This document shows positions 1 to 7,162 of a stretch of 64,000 nucleotides of DNA, piece after piece. This DNA is from BOG-908 sp964242115. Lineage in GTDB: Bacteria > Pseudomonadota > Alphaproteobacteria > Acetobacterales > Acetobacteraceae. The translations under genes and the position numbers were made by a program. The stretch is taken from positions 744,001 to 808,000 of the forward strand of contig CAXSZX010000001.1 in the NCBI GenBank assembly GCA_964242115.1, in the 5' to 3' direction. The notes under the pieces were generated by a model that saw only the letters and a program-made list of their open reading frames with translations, was not told the DNA's origin and ran no database searches. The number at the start of each line of letters is the position of its first letter. Positions within the stretch are counted from its first letter, which is position 1.

Positions 1-191
1 TCTACGCGGTGGTCTACGCCGCGGGGATCGGCTTCCTGCTGAAGCTGATGAGCCGGCCGCCGGTGCGCGGCGAGTCCGACCATCCGGCCGGCCAGCCGAT
101 CCGCACGGCGGGTATCACGCCAGGTCCGGCCGGTGCCGCACCCGAAGCGCCGATGCAGGGCTTACACGGCGGCCCGGTGCCGGCCGAATGA
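1..191 (+). CDS. cydA: Cytochrome bd ubiquinol oxidase subunit I, C-terminal end (partial)
   Basis: Open from the window edge (codons in phase from position 3) to TGA at 189-191. About 62 residues are visible: the end of a last membrane helix (YAVVYAAGIGFLLKL) and a Pro/Gly-rich cytoplasmic tail. The YAVVY-type helix followed by a polar tail is how CydA/CioA proteins end, and cydB follows on the same strand. CydA carries the haems and quinol site of the bd oxidase in the inner membrane. None of that part is visible, so the subtype cannot be read from this fragment. The 235-nt gap to cydB holds two unrelated repeats. Confidence 0.75.
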   Translation, partial: YAVVYAAGIGFLLKLMSRPPVRGESDHPAGQPIRTAGITPGPAGAAPEAPMQGLHGGPVPAE

Positions 192-209
192 CGAGGTGCT
201 CGCCAAACC

Positions 210-273
210 CGCCCTGGCAGCCGTCTCACTCGCGTTTGTCGTGCGACAGCATGCTACGCGCACGACGCTCCGG
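210..273 (+). repeat. 64-bp repeat, copy 1 (second copy at 47583-47646)
   Basis: Ungapped 64-base match to 47583-47646, 52 of 64 positions identical by hand count. This copy contains an inverted pair GTCGTGCG...CGCACGAC, which is imperfect in the other copy. It lies between cydA and cydB. Not related to the A/T-arm repeat family. Confidence 0.65.
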
Positions 274-359
274 CGCTCGCAAACGCACGCAGGCTTCCGC
301 ACCAGGCCGAGTCTTGCCAGCACCCACAGCGAAGCGAGTGGACCGCGCATGGGCAGAAC

Positions 360-424
360 GGTCCGCGACAGCCGGAACACAAGCTTTTTGCTTCTTTTTC
401 TCGAAAAAGAAGGCCTTTCTTCCT
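360..424. repeat. A/T-arm repeat, right half only
   Basis: Core GTCCGCGACAGC, then AAGCTTTTTG, then a CTTCT/GAAGG arm ending two bases before the cydB ATG. The left half is missing. It sits inside the cydAB operon and directly against the start codon, so it replaces any normal Shine-Dalgarno region. Confidence 0.85.
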
Positions 425-426
425 TC

Positions 427-1443
427 ATGACCGAAGCGCATCTGTTGCCGATGATCTGGGCCGGACTCATCGCGTTCGCGGTGCTGGCCTACGTCGTGCT
501 CGACGGCTTCGACCTAGGCGTCGGCATCCTGTTCAGCGTGGAACATGATTACGAAGACCGCAGCGTCATGGTGAACGCCATCGCGCCGATGTGGGACGGC
601 AACGAGACCTGGCTGGTGCTGGGCGGCGGCGGCCTGTTCGCCGTCTTCCCGCTCGCTTACGCCATCATCATGCCGGCGATGTATCCCACCATCATCTCCA
701 TGCTGCTGGCGCTGATCTTCCGTGGCGTGGCCTTCGAGTTCCGCTTCCGCGCCGAGACGCGCACCGGCCGCGCCTGGTGGGACACCGCGTTCTTCGCCGG
801 CTCCACGCTCGCCGCCTTTGCGCAGGGTCTGACTTTGGGCGGGCTGCTGCAGGGCATCCACGTGCACGGCCGCGCCTACGCCGGCGGCTGGTGGGACTGG
901 CTGGACGGCTTCACGCTGCTGTGCGGTGCGGCCGTGGTGGCGGGCTACGCACTACTGGGTGCCACCTACCTGGTCTGGCGCACCGAGGGCCACATGCAGA
1001 ACCAGATGCGCCGCATCGCCGAAATACTGAGTTTCGTCGTGCTGGCCTGCATCGGCCTGGTCAGCCTGTGGACGCCGTTCCTCAACCCGGTGTTCTACCA
1101 CCGCTGGTTCGACTGGCCGGGCGTGGTCATCACCGCGCCGGTGCCGATCCTGCTCGCGTTGCTGACCTGGCGCTTCTGGGTGGGCATCCTGCACGAGCAC
1201 CACGCCACGCCGTTCCTGTGCGTGATCGGCTGGTTCGTGCTGTGTTTCGCCGGACTGGGGATCAGCTTGTGGCCGCTGCTGGTGCCGCCGGGAATCACCA
1301 TCTGGGACGCCGCCGCGCCACCGTCGAGCCAGAAGTTCCTGCTCGTTGGCGCGTCCGTGCTGATACCGATCATCCTGGCCTATACCGCCTACAGCTACTG
1401 GGTGTTCCGCGGCAAGGTCGGCGCGCACACGAGCTATCATTGA
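427..1443 (+). CDS. cydB: Cytochrome bd ubiquinol oxidase subunit II
   Basis: 338 residues, the usual CydB length. The N-terminus has the family signature WAGLIAFAVLAYVVLDGFDLGVG, split here as WAGLIAFAVLAY and VVLDGFDLGVG, followed by NETWLVLGGGGLFAVFP and further hydrophobic helices. CydB supports CydA in the inner-membrane quinol:O2 reductase. ATG 427 is chosen because the family begins about ten residues before the WAG motif; upstream in-frame sequence is repeat-derived. The stop overlaps the TTG start of the DUF2474 subunit, implying coupling. Presence of DUF2474 suggests a cyanide-insensitive (CIO) type oxidase, an inference from known pairings. Confidence 0.95.
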   Translation: MTEAHLLPMIWAGLIAFAVLAYVVLDGFDLGVGILFSVEHDYEDRSVMVNAIAPMWDGNETWLVLGGGGLFAVFPLAYAIIMPAMYPTIISMLLALIFRGVAFEFRFRAETRTGRAWWDTAFFAGSTLAAFAQGLTLGGLLQGIHVHGRAYAGGWWDWLDGFTLLCGAAVVAGYALLGATYLVWRTEGHMQNQMRRIAEILSFVVLACIGLVSLWTPFLNPVFYHRWFDWPGVVITAPVPILLALLTWRFWVGILHEHHATPFLCVIGWFVLCFAGLGISLWPLLVPPGITIWDAAAPPSSQKFLLVGASVLIPIILAYTAYSYWVFRGKVGAHTSYH

Positions 1444-1544
1444 GCGCACGCGCGCGGCTCGGCTGGTTCGTGGGGCTGTATGTTGGCGGCGTAGTGGTCG
1501 TCGGCGTAGTGGCGGCGCTGATACGCGCCGTGCTGAAAGGCTAG
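1440..1544 (+). CDS. DUF2474 small membrane subunit of bd oxidase
   Basis: 34 residues with a TTG start whose first bases overlap the cydB stop (ATTGA arrangement). The peptide has a basic start (SARARLGW), one membrane span (FVGLYVGGVVVVGVVAALI) and a short basic tail. DUF2474 proteins are single-span accessory subunits encoded right after CIO-type cydB genes, comparable in position to CydX. The overlap, size and topology fit. The alternative, that this is untranslated sequence, is unlikely given the exact overlap. Confidence 0.8.
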   Translation: MSARARLGWFVGLYVGGVVVVGVVAALIRAVLKG

Positions 1545-1579
1545 GCGAGGCCTGCATTCTTGAAAAAAGCAGGCCTCGC
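1545..1579 (+). terminator. 11-bp perfect hairpin after the cyd genes
   Basis: GCGAGGCCTGC at 1545-1555 and GCAGGCCTCGC at 1569-1579 pair perfectly around a 13-nt A-rich loop, immediately after the DUF2474 stop. There is no T-run, so termination is only suggested. The loop and GCAGG stem resemble an arm of the A/T repeat family, so this may be an eroded repeat serving as a 3' end. Confidence 0.5.
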
Positions 1580-1644
1580 TTCCTAGTCTTTGATCAGGAC
1601 GAGCAACCACAGCCCTTCCTTCCGTAAAAACACCCGGTGGAAGA

Positions 1645-1693
1645 GGCCGCGACAGCGCTAACGCGTTGTATTTCTCTGAAGAAAGCCGCGCCT
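1645..1693. repeat. Degenerate A/T-arm repeat, right half
   Basis: Weak similarity to the right half of the family: CCGCGACAGC, then a TTTCTCTGAAGAAAG arm and CGCGCCTT. It ends exactly at the stop codon of the adjacent minus-strand GST gene. Probably an eroded copy. Confidence 0.45.
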
Positions 1694-2566
1694 TCAATCA
1701 GCCGCCAGCTTGTCCTGCGTCTTCGTCGCGAAATCACCGGCATCGTGGCGTTCGTGCAGTTGCTCGGACGGCTCACCGTTCACACGGTTCACCATGCGTC
1801 CCCGCTTGGCTGCCGGCCGCGCTGCGATCATGTCCGACCAGCGCAGCACGTTTTTGTAGTCCTGCACTTGCAGGAACTCGCCCGCCTCGTAGAGGAAACC
1901 TTTTACCAAGCCGCCGTACCAGGGATAGGTGGCGATGTCGGCGATCGTGTACTCCTCGCCGGCGAGGTAGGTGTTCTCCGCCAGGCGGCGGTCCAGCACA
2001 TCGAGCTGGCGTTTAACCTCCATGGCGTAACGGTTGATGGCGTATTCGATCTTGATGGGCGCGTAGGCGTAGAAATGGCCGAAGCCGCCGCCGAGGAGCG
2101 GCCCGCTGCCCATCTGCCAGAACAGCCAGGACAGGCACTCGGCGCGGCGCGCGCGCTCGGTGGGCAGAAAGGCGCCAAACTTTTCGGCCAGGTACATCAG
2201 GATGGCGCCGGATTCGAAGACGCGCACCGGGCTGGGCTCGCTGTGGTCGACCAGCGCCGGTATTTTGGAGTTCGGGTTCACTGCCACGAAACCGCTGCCG
2301 AACTGCTCGCCCTCGTTAATGCGGATCAGCCAGGCATCATACTCCGCGCCGGCGTGGCCTGCCTCGAGCAGCTCCTCGAACATGGTCGTCACCTTCACGC
2401 CGTTGGGTGTCGCCAGCGAGTAGAGCTGGAACGGGTGGCGGCCGCGCGGCAGCTCCTTGTCATGGGTGGCGCCGGACACCGGACGGTTGATGTTGGCGAA
2501 CTTGCCGCCGTTGGGCGTGCCGGGCGTCCAGATCTTCGGCGGTGTGTAATCGGTGGTCTCGGCCAT
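1694..2566 (-). CDS. yghU: Glutathione S-transferase, YghU/GST-like
   Basis: 290 residues. Features of the YghU disulfide-bond reductase subgroup: an N-terminal extension (YTPPKIWTPGTPNGGKFANI), then a thioredoxin fold with LYSLATPNGVKVT, NPNSKIPALVD and VFESGAILMYLAEKFG, and a helical C-terminal domain with YAINRYAMEVKRQLDVLD and TIADIATYPW. It probably uses two glutathione molecules per subunit to reduce disulfides in the cytosol (family knowledge). ATG 2566 has a good Shine-Dalgarno (GGGAG) in the right place; upstream in-frame codons run into repeat sequence. Flanked by repeats on both sides, so likely monocistronic. Confidence 0.9.
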   Translation of the reverse strand: MAETTDYTPPKIWTPGTPNGGKFANINRPVSGATHDKELPRGRHPFQLYSLATPNGVKVTTMFEELLEAGHAGAEYDAWLIRINEGEQFGSGFVAVNPNSKIPALVDHSEPSPVRVFESGAILMYLAEKFGAFLPTERARRAECLSWLFWQMGSGPLLGGGFGHFYAYAPIKIEYAINRYAMEVKRQLDVLDRRLAENTYLAGEEYTIADIATYPWYGGLVKGFLYEAGEFLQVQDYKNVLRWSDMIAARPAAKRGRMVNRVNGEPSEQLHERHDAGDFATKTQDKLAAD

Positions 2567-2628
2567 GACGGTATTCTCCCGGTGGAGGCCGGGAGATGGG
2601 TGCGCCAGCGGGCCACGCACAGCCAGTC

Positions 2629-2777
2629 AAGCAAGCAGTTCTTTTTTCAAAAAAAAGAACAAAAACGTTCATACCCGGGGCAGGTGCGGTGTCGAAACGT
2701 GTTGTTCAGCCGTCCACGACAGCGAGAGCAAAAGCTTTTTGCTTCTTTTTCTCGAAAAAGAAGGCCTTCCTTGCTTG
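2629..2777. repeat. A/T-arm repeat, full copy
   Basis: Left arm AGTTC-type hairpin, divergent centre, core CCACGACAGC, then AAAAGCTTTTTG and a CTTCT/GAAGG right arm ending CTTGCTT. Lies between the divergent GST gene and the esterase gene. Confidence 0.9.
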
Positions 2778-2941
2778 CCTACTCTGGCCTGCACTCACGA
2801 TGACATTACGCTGCGCTGCACCATATCGCAGGTTCGGCCTATGTCCACGATGGAGCCTCAACCCGTGCGAACGACGACAAAGGCTCACCCGATCGCCCGA
2901 AGCTGCGGCCCGCGGTGCGCCAGCCAAGCCAGCCCGGCGTC

Positions 2942-3988
2942 ATGACGAACCCGTTCAACCCCAGGCTGCTCGGCGGCCGGCTCGCCGGGCTGATGAAGTC
3001 GGCGACCGCGGCACAGCAGGCGCTCGCAACCGCCGCCAGGCAGGCGCCCGGTAGCAAGCCGGCAGTGGCCGAACTGATCGCGCGTACGCTGGACAGCGTC
3101 CTGCCTGGCCCGCTCGCAGGTCTGGTCCACCCGCGGTCGCATGGCGTGGCGCCGGCCGAAACTCAAAGCGCGCCAAACGCACTCTTCCAGAGTGCCAGCT
3201 TTACCGGCCCTGCCGGCACCCGGCCCTACCGGTTGTACGTTCCCACCAAGCCCGCGCAACCGGCACCGCTGCTCGTCATGCTGCACGGCTGCACGCAGAC
3301 GGCGGCCGATTTTGCCGTCGGCACGCGGATGAACGAGCTGGCTGAAGCCCAGGGCGCCTACGTGCTGTATCCGGTCCAGGTGCAGTCGGCAAACGCGCAG
3401 CGCTGCTGGAACTGGTTCAACCCGGCCGACCAGGCGCGCGAGGGGGGCGAGGCGGCGCTGATCGCCGGGATGACGCGTGCAGTGATGGCGGCGCACGCAA
3501 TCGACCCGTCGCGCGTGTTCGTGGCCGGCCTGTCCGCCGGCGGCGCACAGGCGGCTATATTGGCGGCCGCCTACCCGGAGCTGTTCGCCGCCGCCGGCAT
3601 CCATTCCGGCCTGGCCTGCGGAGCGGCCCGCGACGTCGCCGGCGCGTTCCGCGCCATGCGCCAGGGCCATGCCGGCCAGGGGCGCCACCGCACCCGCACC
3701 ATCGTTTTCCACGGCGACCGCGACACCACCGTCAACCCGCGTAACGCCGACGCGGTGGCAGACCAGGTGGAGGCGGACGGGCCGCTGGAGACCGAACAGG
3801 GCGTCTCCACAGGCGGGCTAGGCTACACGAGGACCGTGCAACGCGACCGCTACGGGCGGCCGGTGCTGGAACGCTGGCTGGTGCACGGGGCAGGGCACGC
3901 CTGGTCCGGCGGAAGCACGCAAGGCAGCTACACGGAGCCGGCAGGGCCGGACGCGTCGCGTGCGATGATGGCGTTCTTCATGGGCTGA
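2942..3988 (+). CDS. PHB depolymerase-family esterase (LpqC-like)
   Basis: 348 residues, alpha/beta hydrolase. After a poorly conserved 90-residue start come PLLVMLHGCTQT (oxyanion loop), a CWNWF motif typical of the PHB-depolymerase/feruloyl esterase group, the nucleophile elbow GLSAGG (Ser198), an acid loop FHGDRDTTVN and the catalytic His in VHGAGHAWSGG. The family hydrolyses short polyester or acyl esters. No clear signal peptide is visible, so it may act inside the cell on PHB oligomers; the PHA synthase at 61 kb makes this reasonable, but the link is inference. ATG 2942 is the first start after the repeat. Confidence 0.85.
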   Translation: MTNPFNPRLLGGRLAGLMKSATAAQQALATAARQAPGSKPAVAELIARTLDSVLPGPLAGLVHPRSHGVAPAETQSAPNALFQSASFTGPAGTRPYRLYVPTKPAQPAPLLVMLHGCTQTAADFAVGTRMNELAEAQGAYVLYPVQVQSANAQRCWNWFNPADQAREGGEAALIAGMTRAVMAAHAIDPSRVFVAGLSAGGAQAAILAAAYPELFAAAGIHSGLACGAARDVAGAFRAMRQGHAGQGRHRTRTIVFHGDRDTTVNPRNADAVADQVEADGPLETEQGVSTGGLGYTRTVQRDRYGRPVLERWLVHGAGHAWSGGSTQGSYTEPAGPDASRAMMAFFMG

Positions 3989-4182
3989 CGCCGGGAACGG
4001 TCGAGGCACGCTAGCTTCGGCTAGTATTCCGAGAAACGCCGCGCCGTTGCCACCACGCAAGGAAAGCCAACCATCAAGACACCAAGAGCGCAGGCTCATG
4101 GTGGAACAGTCTGCAGGTAGGTCTCTTGGTGTCCGCCTTTCTTCGCCTGCAGCACAAGCGAACACAATCCTGAAGCAAGACA
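3989..4182. repeat. Non-coding gap with an inverted ACACCAAGAG-type repeat
   Basis: No gene seen. Around 4077-4137 GACACCAAGAG and CTCTTGGTGTC form a perfect 11-bp inverted pair with a spacer of roughly 40 nt, followed by CCGCCTTTCTTCGCC. This resembles the common bacterial intergenic motif family built on CTTCGTGTCCTTCGTGGT; related pieces occur near 17960, 20450 and 20975. Confidence 0.5.
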
Positions 4183-4311
4183 AAGCAAGCGGTTCTTTTT
4201 TGAAAAAAAGAACCAAAAAACTTTTGTTCCCTTGCGCGCGCGCCGCAGAATCTTCGCGACGGCAGGACCAGAAGTCTCTTTTGTTCAAAAAAAAGGATTT
4301 GCCTTCCTTGC
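4183..4311. repeat. A/T-arm repeat, full copy with aberrant right arm
   Basis: Left arm GGTTC/GAACC followed by AAAAAACTTTTG. The right side keeps CGCGACGGC but the right hairpin is degenerate (TCTTTTGTTCAAAA). Lies between convergent genes. Confidence 0.85.
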
Positions 4312-4357
4312 CGGACACCAAAGGGCAAAGACCTCGCTTGCCGAGCGATCCGCCGCG

Positions 4358-4750
4358 TCATTTCCGCTGGATCAACTCGACCTTGTAACTGTCCGGGTCT
4401 TCCACGAATGCAATCACCGTCGTGCCGTGTTTTACCGGCCCGGCCTCCCGCACCACGCGCCCGCCGCCGTGGCGCACCACGTCGCAAGCCGCAGCCACGT
4501 CCGGCACGCCCACTGCCAGGTGCCCGAACGCGCTGCCCAGATCGTAGGGGCCTTGCTGGTCCCAGTTGTGGGTGAGCTCGATCTCCGCCGCGCCCTCGGC
4601 GTTGGTGCCGTATCCCATGAAGACCAGCGTGTAGCGGCCGGCCGGCACCTCGGTGCGGCGCAACTCCCGCATGCCCAACAGGTCGCGGTAGAACGCAACG
4701 CTTTTATCCAGGTCGTAGACGCGCAGCATCGTGTGAAGGAAAGCACTCAT
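4358..4750 (-). CDS. gloA: Lactoylglutathione lyase (glyoxalase I)
   Basis: 130 residues, full length for bacterial GlxI. It isomerises the methylglyoxal-glutathione hemithioacetal to S-lactoylglutathione in the cytosol. The four metal ligands of the E. coli enzyme are matched by position: His6 (LHTMLRV), Glu58 (IELTHNW), His77 (FGHLAVGV) and Glu125 (KVELIQ). Two betaalphabetabetabeta halves are evident. ATG 4750 is preceded by a GGAGC-like site. Flanked on both sides by A/T repeats, so probably transcribed alone. Confidence 0.95.
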   Translation of the reverse strand: MSAFLHTMLRVYDLDKSVAFYRDLLGMRELRRTEVPAGRYTLVFMGYGTNAEGAAEIELTHNWDQQGPYDLGSAFGHLAVGVPDVAAACDVVRHGGGRVVREAGPVKHGTTVIAFVEDPDSYKVELIQRK

Positions 4751-4790
4751 GGGTGGGCTCCTGATGTGATTCGAGTGTCTGAAAGGGAAG

Positions 4791-4933
4791 GCAAGGCAAG
4801 CAGTTCTTTTTTGAAGAAAAGAACCAGAAAACTTTTGCTCCGCCGGGTGTACCACGACGAAACGCGTCGTTTCGGCGGGCCGCGACAGCCGCGACAGAAG
4901 CTTTGCTTCTTCTCGAAAAAGCAGGCCTTGCTT
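4791..4933. repeat. A/T-arm repeat, full copy, right hairpin truncated
   Basis: Left arm AGTTC/GAACC plus AAAACTTTTG; core CCGCGACAGCCGCGACAG; right arm reduced to CTTCTTCTCGAAAAAGCAGG. Ends at the lpxI stop codon. Confidence 0.9.
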
Positions 4934-5758
4934 CTACCTGGCTACCTCAACGCCAAGCAGAAACAACCCCGTCCGGTCTGCCGCCGCCGCACACGCGGCC
5001 AGATCGGTCACCAGCGTACCCCCCGCCTCGAACGCCACCCCGCGCAACCCGGCTGCAGCCGCCGCCTCGATCGTGCGCGGCCCGATGGTCGGCAAATCGG
5101 CACGCCGGTCCTGCCCCGGCTTGACCAGCTTGACCAGCACCCCGCCCGGCCCGGGCCGCCGCAGCTCGGCGGCACGCCTGATCATCCGGTCTGTGCCCTC
5201 GATCGCCTCGACCGCCAGCACGCATCCCTGCTGCACCACGCAGGCCTGGCCCACGTCGGCCGCACCCAGGGCGCGCACCACGGCGATCCCACGCTCGATA
5301 TCGGCCAGCGCCTCGGCATCGGCTGCCACGCGACCGGCCAGCCCCGCCGGCCCGAGTGCGGAGGTCAGCACCTCGTGCGCGCCCAGGATACGGAAGCCCT
5401 CCTCGGCCAGCACGCGCACCACCGCGGCCAGCAGCCCGTCATCGCCGGCAAAGGCAGCCCGCCCGATGCGCGCCAGGATGCGCGCGCCCTCCGCGTCCGG
5501 CCGCAGGTCCAGCAGGGACGGGCGCCGCACCGGCCCCACCAGGACCAGGTCACGGCACCCGTTTGCACGCAGAAGCTGCAGCATCTTGCCGGCCGCACCC
5601 AGGCGAACGACTGCGTGTGGAAACGGCGCCACAACAGGCGCTTCGGCGAAGTCCTCAAAGGCGATGATGAAGACGTCACGGCCCTGCGCCCGTGCCGCGG
5701 CCGCAACCTGGCCGGGAAACGGGCCGCCGCCGGCGAGGATGCCCAAAGCGCCAGACAC
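4934..5758 (-). CDS. lpxI: UDP-2,3-diacylglucosamine pyrophosphatase LpxI
   Basis: 274 residues, GTG start. LpxI hydrolyses UDP-2,3-diacylglucosamine to lipid X in lipid A synthesis and replaces LpxH in many alphaproteobacteria. The N-terminus LGILAGGGPFPGQVA, the central LVLVGPVRRPSL segment, and the C-terminal half with GTDRMIRRAAELR, LVKLVKPGQDRRADLPTIG and GLRGVAFEAGGTL are the DUF1009/LpxI pattern. It lies downstream of lpxD-fabZ-lpxA on the same strand, but a repeat and a small opposite-strand gene separate it from lpxA. lpxB, which usually follows, is absent. Confidence 0.93.
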   Translation of the reverse strand: MSGALGILAGGGPFPGQVAAAARAQGRDVFIIAFEDFAEAPVVAPFPHAVVRLGAAGKMLQLLRANGCRDLVLVGPVRRPSLLDLRPDAEGARILARIGRAAFAGDDGLLAAVVRVLAEEGFRILGAHEVLTSALGPAGLAGRVAADAEALADIERGIAVVRALGAADVGQACVVQQGCVLAVEAIEGTDRMIRRAAELRRPGPGGVLVKLVKPGQDRRADLPTIGPRTIEAAAAAGLRGVAFEAGGTLVTDLAACAAAADRTGLFLLGVEVAR

Positions 5759-5765
5759 CTGTTAA

Positions 5766-5780
5766 TCGCCTTTCAGGCGA
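5766..5780 (-). promoter_or_regulatory. Small hairpin in the lpxI leader
   Basis: TCGCCT and AGGCGA pair perfectly around TTC, 8 nt upstream of the lpxI GTG. On the minus strand the likely ribosome-binding bases (AAAGG) lie inside it, so it could limit initiation. Seen in sequence; function inferred. Confidence 0.3.
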
Positions 5781-5908
5781 ATGGCGGGAGGTTCAACTCG
5801 CACGCTGGGCGAGGACCCCAGGCCCGAACCGGTTTTTTCCCTGTCCATTCCAAAAATACAGACTTTGCCATTGCGTTTCGGTCGCGTGTTGCGTAGGACT
5901 ACATTCGA

Positions 5909-5926
5909 ACTCACGGAGTCGTGAGT
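5909..5926 (+). promoter_or_regulatory. 7-bp perfect inverted repeat upstream of a small gene
   Basis: ACTCACG and CGTGAGT separated by GAGT, ending two bases before the AAGGGAGG ribosome-binding site of the 60-residue gene at 5941. It could be an operator or an RNA hairpin controlling that gene. Nothing identifies the regulator. Confidence 0.45.
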
Positions 5927-5940
5927 AAGGGAGGTTTTCA

Positions 5941-6123
5941 GTGGACGAGCTGGAGGTAGGGCTGGCACCGAGTGCGACGGGTATCCTGCAATGCCTCAAA
6001 CTGCTTGCCGCTGAAGCAGCGTCTCTGAAGCTGCTGCGGACGCTTTCGGCCATCGAGGACGCGCTGGAAATGGCTGCGACGGAGAGCGGCATGGACGAGC
6101 AGGTGCCGCCGGTTCTGCACTGA
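5941..6123 (+). CDS. Small hypothetical protein, helical
   Basis: 60 residues, GTG start with a strong Shine-Dalgarno (AAGGGAGG, 6-nt spacing). The sequence is almost wholly predicted helix with regular hydrophobic spacing (GILQCLKLLAAEAASLKLL, TLSAIEDALEMA), no membrane span and a single Cys. It sits opposite in direction to its neighbours, between lpxA and lpxI, ends just before an A/T repeat, and has an inverted repeat at its leader. I do not recognise a family. Good translation signals make it more than a chance reading frame. A small regulator or adaptor is possible but unproven. Confidence 0.55.
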   Translation: MDELEVGLAPSATGILQCLKLLAAEAASLKLLRTLSAIEDALEMAATESGMDEQVPPVLH

Positions 6124-6127
6124 GCCG

Positions 6128-6253
6128 AAGCAAGCAGTTCTTTTGAAAGAAAGAACCAAAAAACTTTTGTCCCCGCTGTAGCGCGCTTGCAGGAAAGGTC
6201 CGCGACAGCGGAAGCAAAAGCTTTTTGCTTCATTTTCTCGCAAAAGAAGGCTT
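6128..6253. repeat. A/T-arm repeat, full copy
   Basis: AGTTC/GAACC left arm, centre of the GCTGTAGCGCGC...GGTCCGCGACAGC type, CTTC/GAAGG right arm. Ends exactly at the lpxA stop codon. Confidence 0.92.
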
Positions 6254-7132
6254 TTACCCCGCCTCCTCGTCCAGCTTGGCGTTACTCCGAACCAGCCCCC
6301 GCCGGCTAGGCACGTCCACGAACGCCAGCATCTCTGCCACCAGCTCGTCTTCCGCCGCCATGCCCCGCGCCTCCGCAAGCCTGGCGGCGAACGTCGCCCC
6401 GCTCTCCTGGTCGGCAACGAACAGCAGCCGGAAAGCGGCCCGCAGCCGGTGCAGGCCGGCCCGGTCAACACCGCGGCGGCGCAGGCCAACCACGTTCAGC
6501 CCGGTCAGCCTCGCCCGGTTGCCCAGCACGGTGCCGAACGGGATCACGTCCGCCTCGACGCCGGAGGCGCCGCCCACCATCGCGGCGCGGCCGATGCGCA
6601 CGAACTGGTGCAGCGCCGTCGCCCCGCCGATGACCGCGCCGGCGCCGATGCTGACGTGGCCGCCCATCACCACGTTGTTGGCCACGATCACCCCGTCGCC
6701 CAGCTCGCAGTCGTGCGCCACGTGCACGACCGCCATCAGCAGGCAGTCCGCACCCACGCGGGTCAAACCCGTGCCGGTCACCGTGCCACGGTGAATGGTG
6801 CAGTGCTCGCGTATCTGGGTGCGCGGGCCGACCACGGTGCGGGTGGGCTCGCCTTGGTATTTGAGGTCCTGCGGCGGCAGCCCCACGCTGGAAAACGGGT
6901 AGAGCACCACGCCGGCGCCTATGGTGGTGTCGCCGTCGACCACCACGTGGCTGACCAGGCGCACGCCCGCCTCAATCTCCACGCCGGCGCCCACGGTGCA
7001 GAACGGCCCGATCTCGGCGTCCGGAGCCACACGGGCGCCGTCGGCCACGATGGCGGTCGGGTGCACCCGACCGGGTGAGCGCGCGCTCAGCGCCGGGGTT
7101 TCGACCAGGTGGTCGGTCACGCTATCCATCAT
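6254..7132 (-). CDS. lpxA: UDP-N-acetylglucosamine O-acyltransferase
   Basis: 292 residues. LpxA transfers a 3-hydroxyacyl chain from ACP to UDP-GlcNAc, the first step of lipid A synthesis. Left-handed beta-helix hexapeptide repeats run from VHPTAIVADGARVAPDAEIG through VIPFGTVLGNRARL; the catalytic His is in VVHVAHDCELG, and the helical C-terminal domain follows. ATG 7132 is preferred because GGAGG lies about 13 nt upstream; a GTG at 7144 sits directly on that site. Follows fabZ by 30 nt, in the lpxD-fabZ-lpxA order conserved in Gram-negative bacteria. Confidence 0.94.
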   Translation of the reverse strand: MMDSVTDHLVETPALSARSPGRVHPTAIVADGARVAPDAEIGPFCTVGAGVEIEAGVRLVSHVVVDGDTTIGAGVVLYPFSSVGLPPQDLKYQGEPTRTVVGPRTQIREHCTIHRGTVTGTGLTRVGADCLLMAVVHVAHDCELGDGVIVANNVVMGGHVSIGAGAVIGGATALHQFVRIGRAAMVGGASGVEADVIPFGTVLGNRARLTGLNVVGLRRRGVDRAGLHRLRAAFRLLFVADQESGATFAARLAEARGMAAEDELVAEMLAFVDVPSRRGLVRSNAKLDEEAG

Positions 7133-7162
7133 CCAGCCTGGCACCCTCCGCGCGACGCACCT

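Noticed and set aside
2460..3057. Many short frames containing FFFEKKKQK, FCFFFSKKK or SFLLLFLEKE-type peptides here and throughout the window
   Set aside because: These are translations of the A/T-arm repeats in various phases and recur identically next to unrelated genes; they are not proteins.
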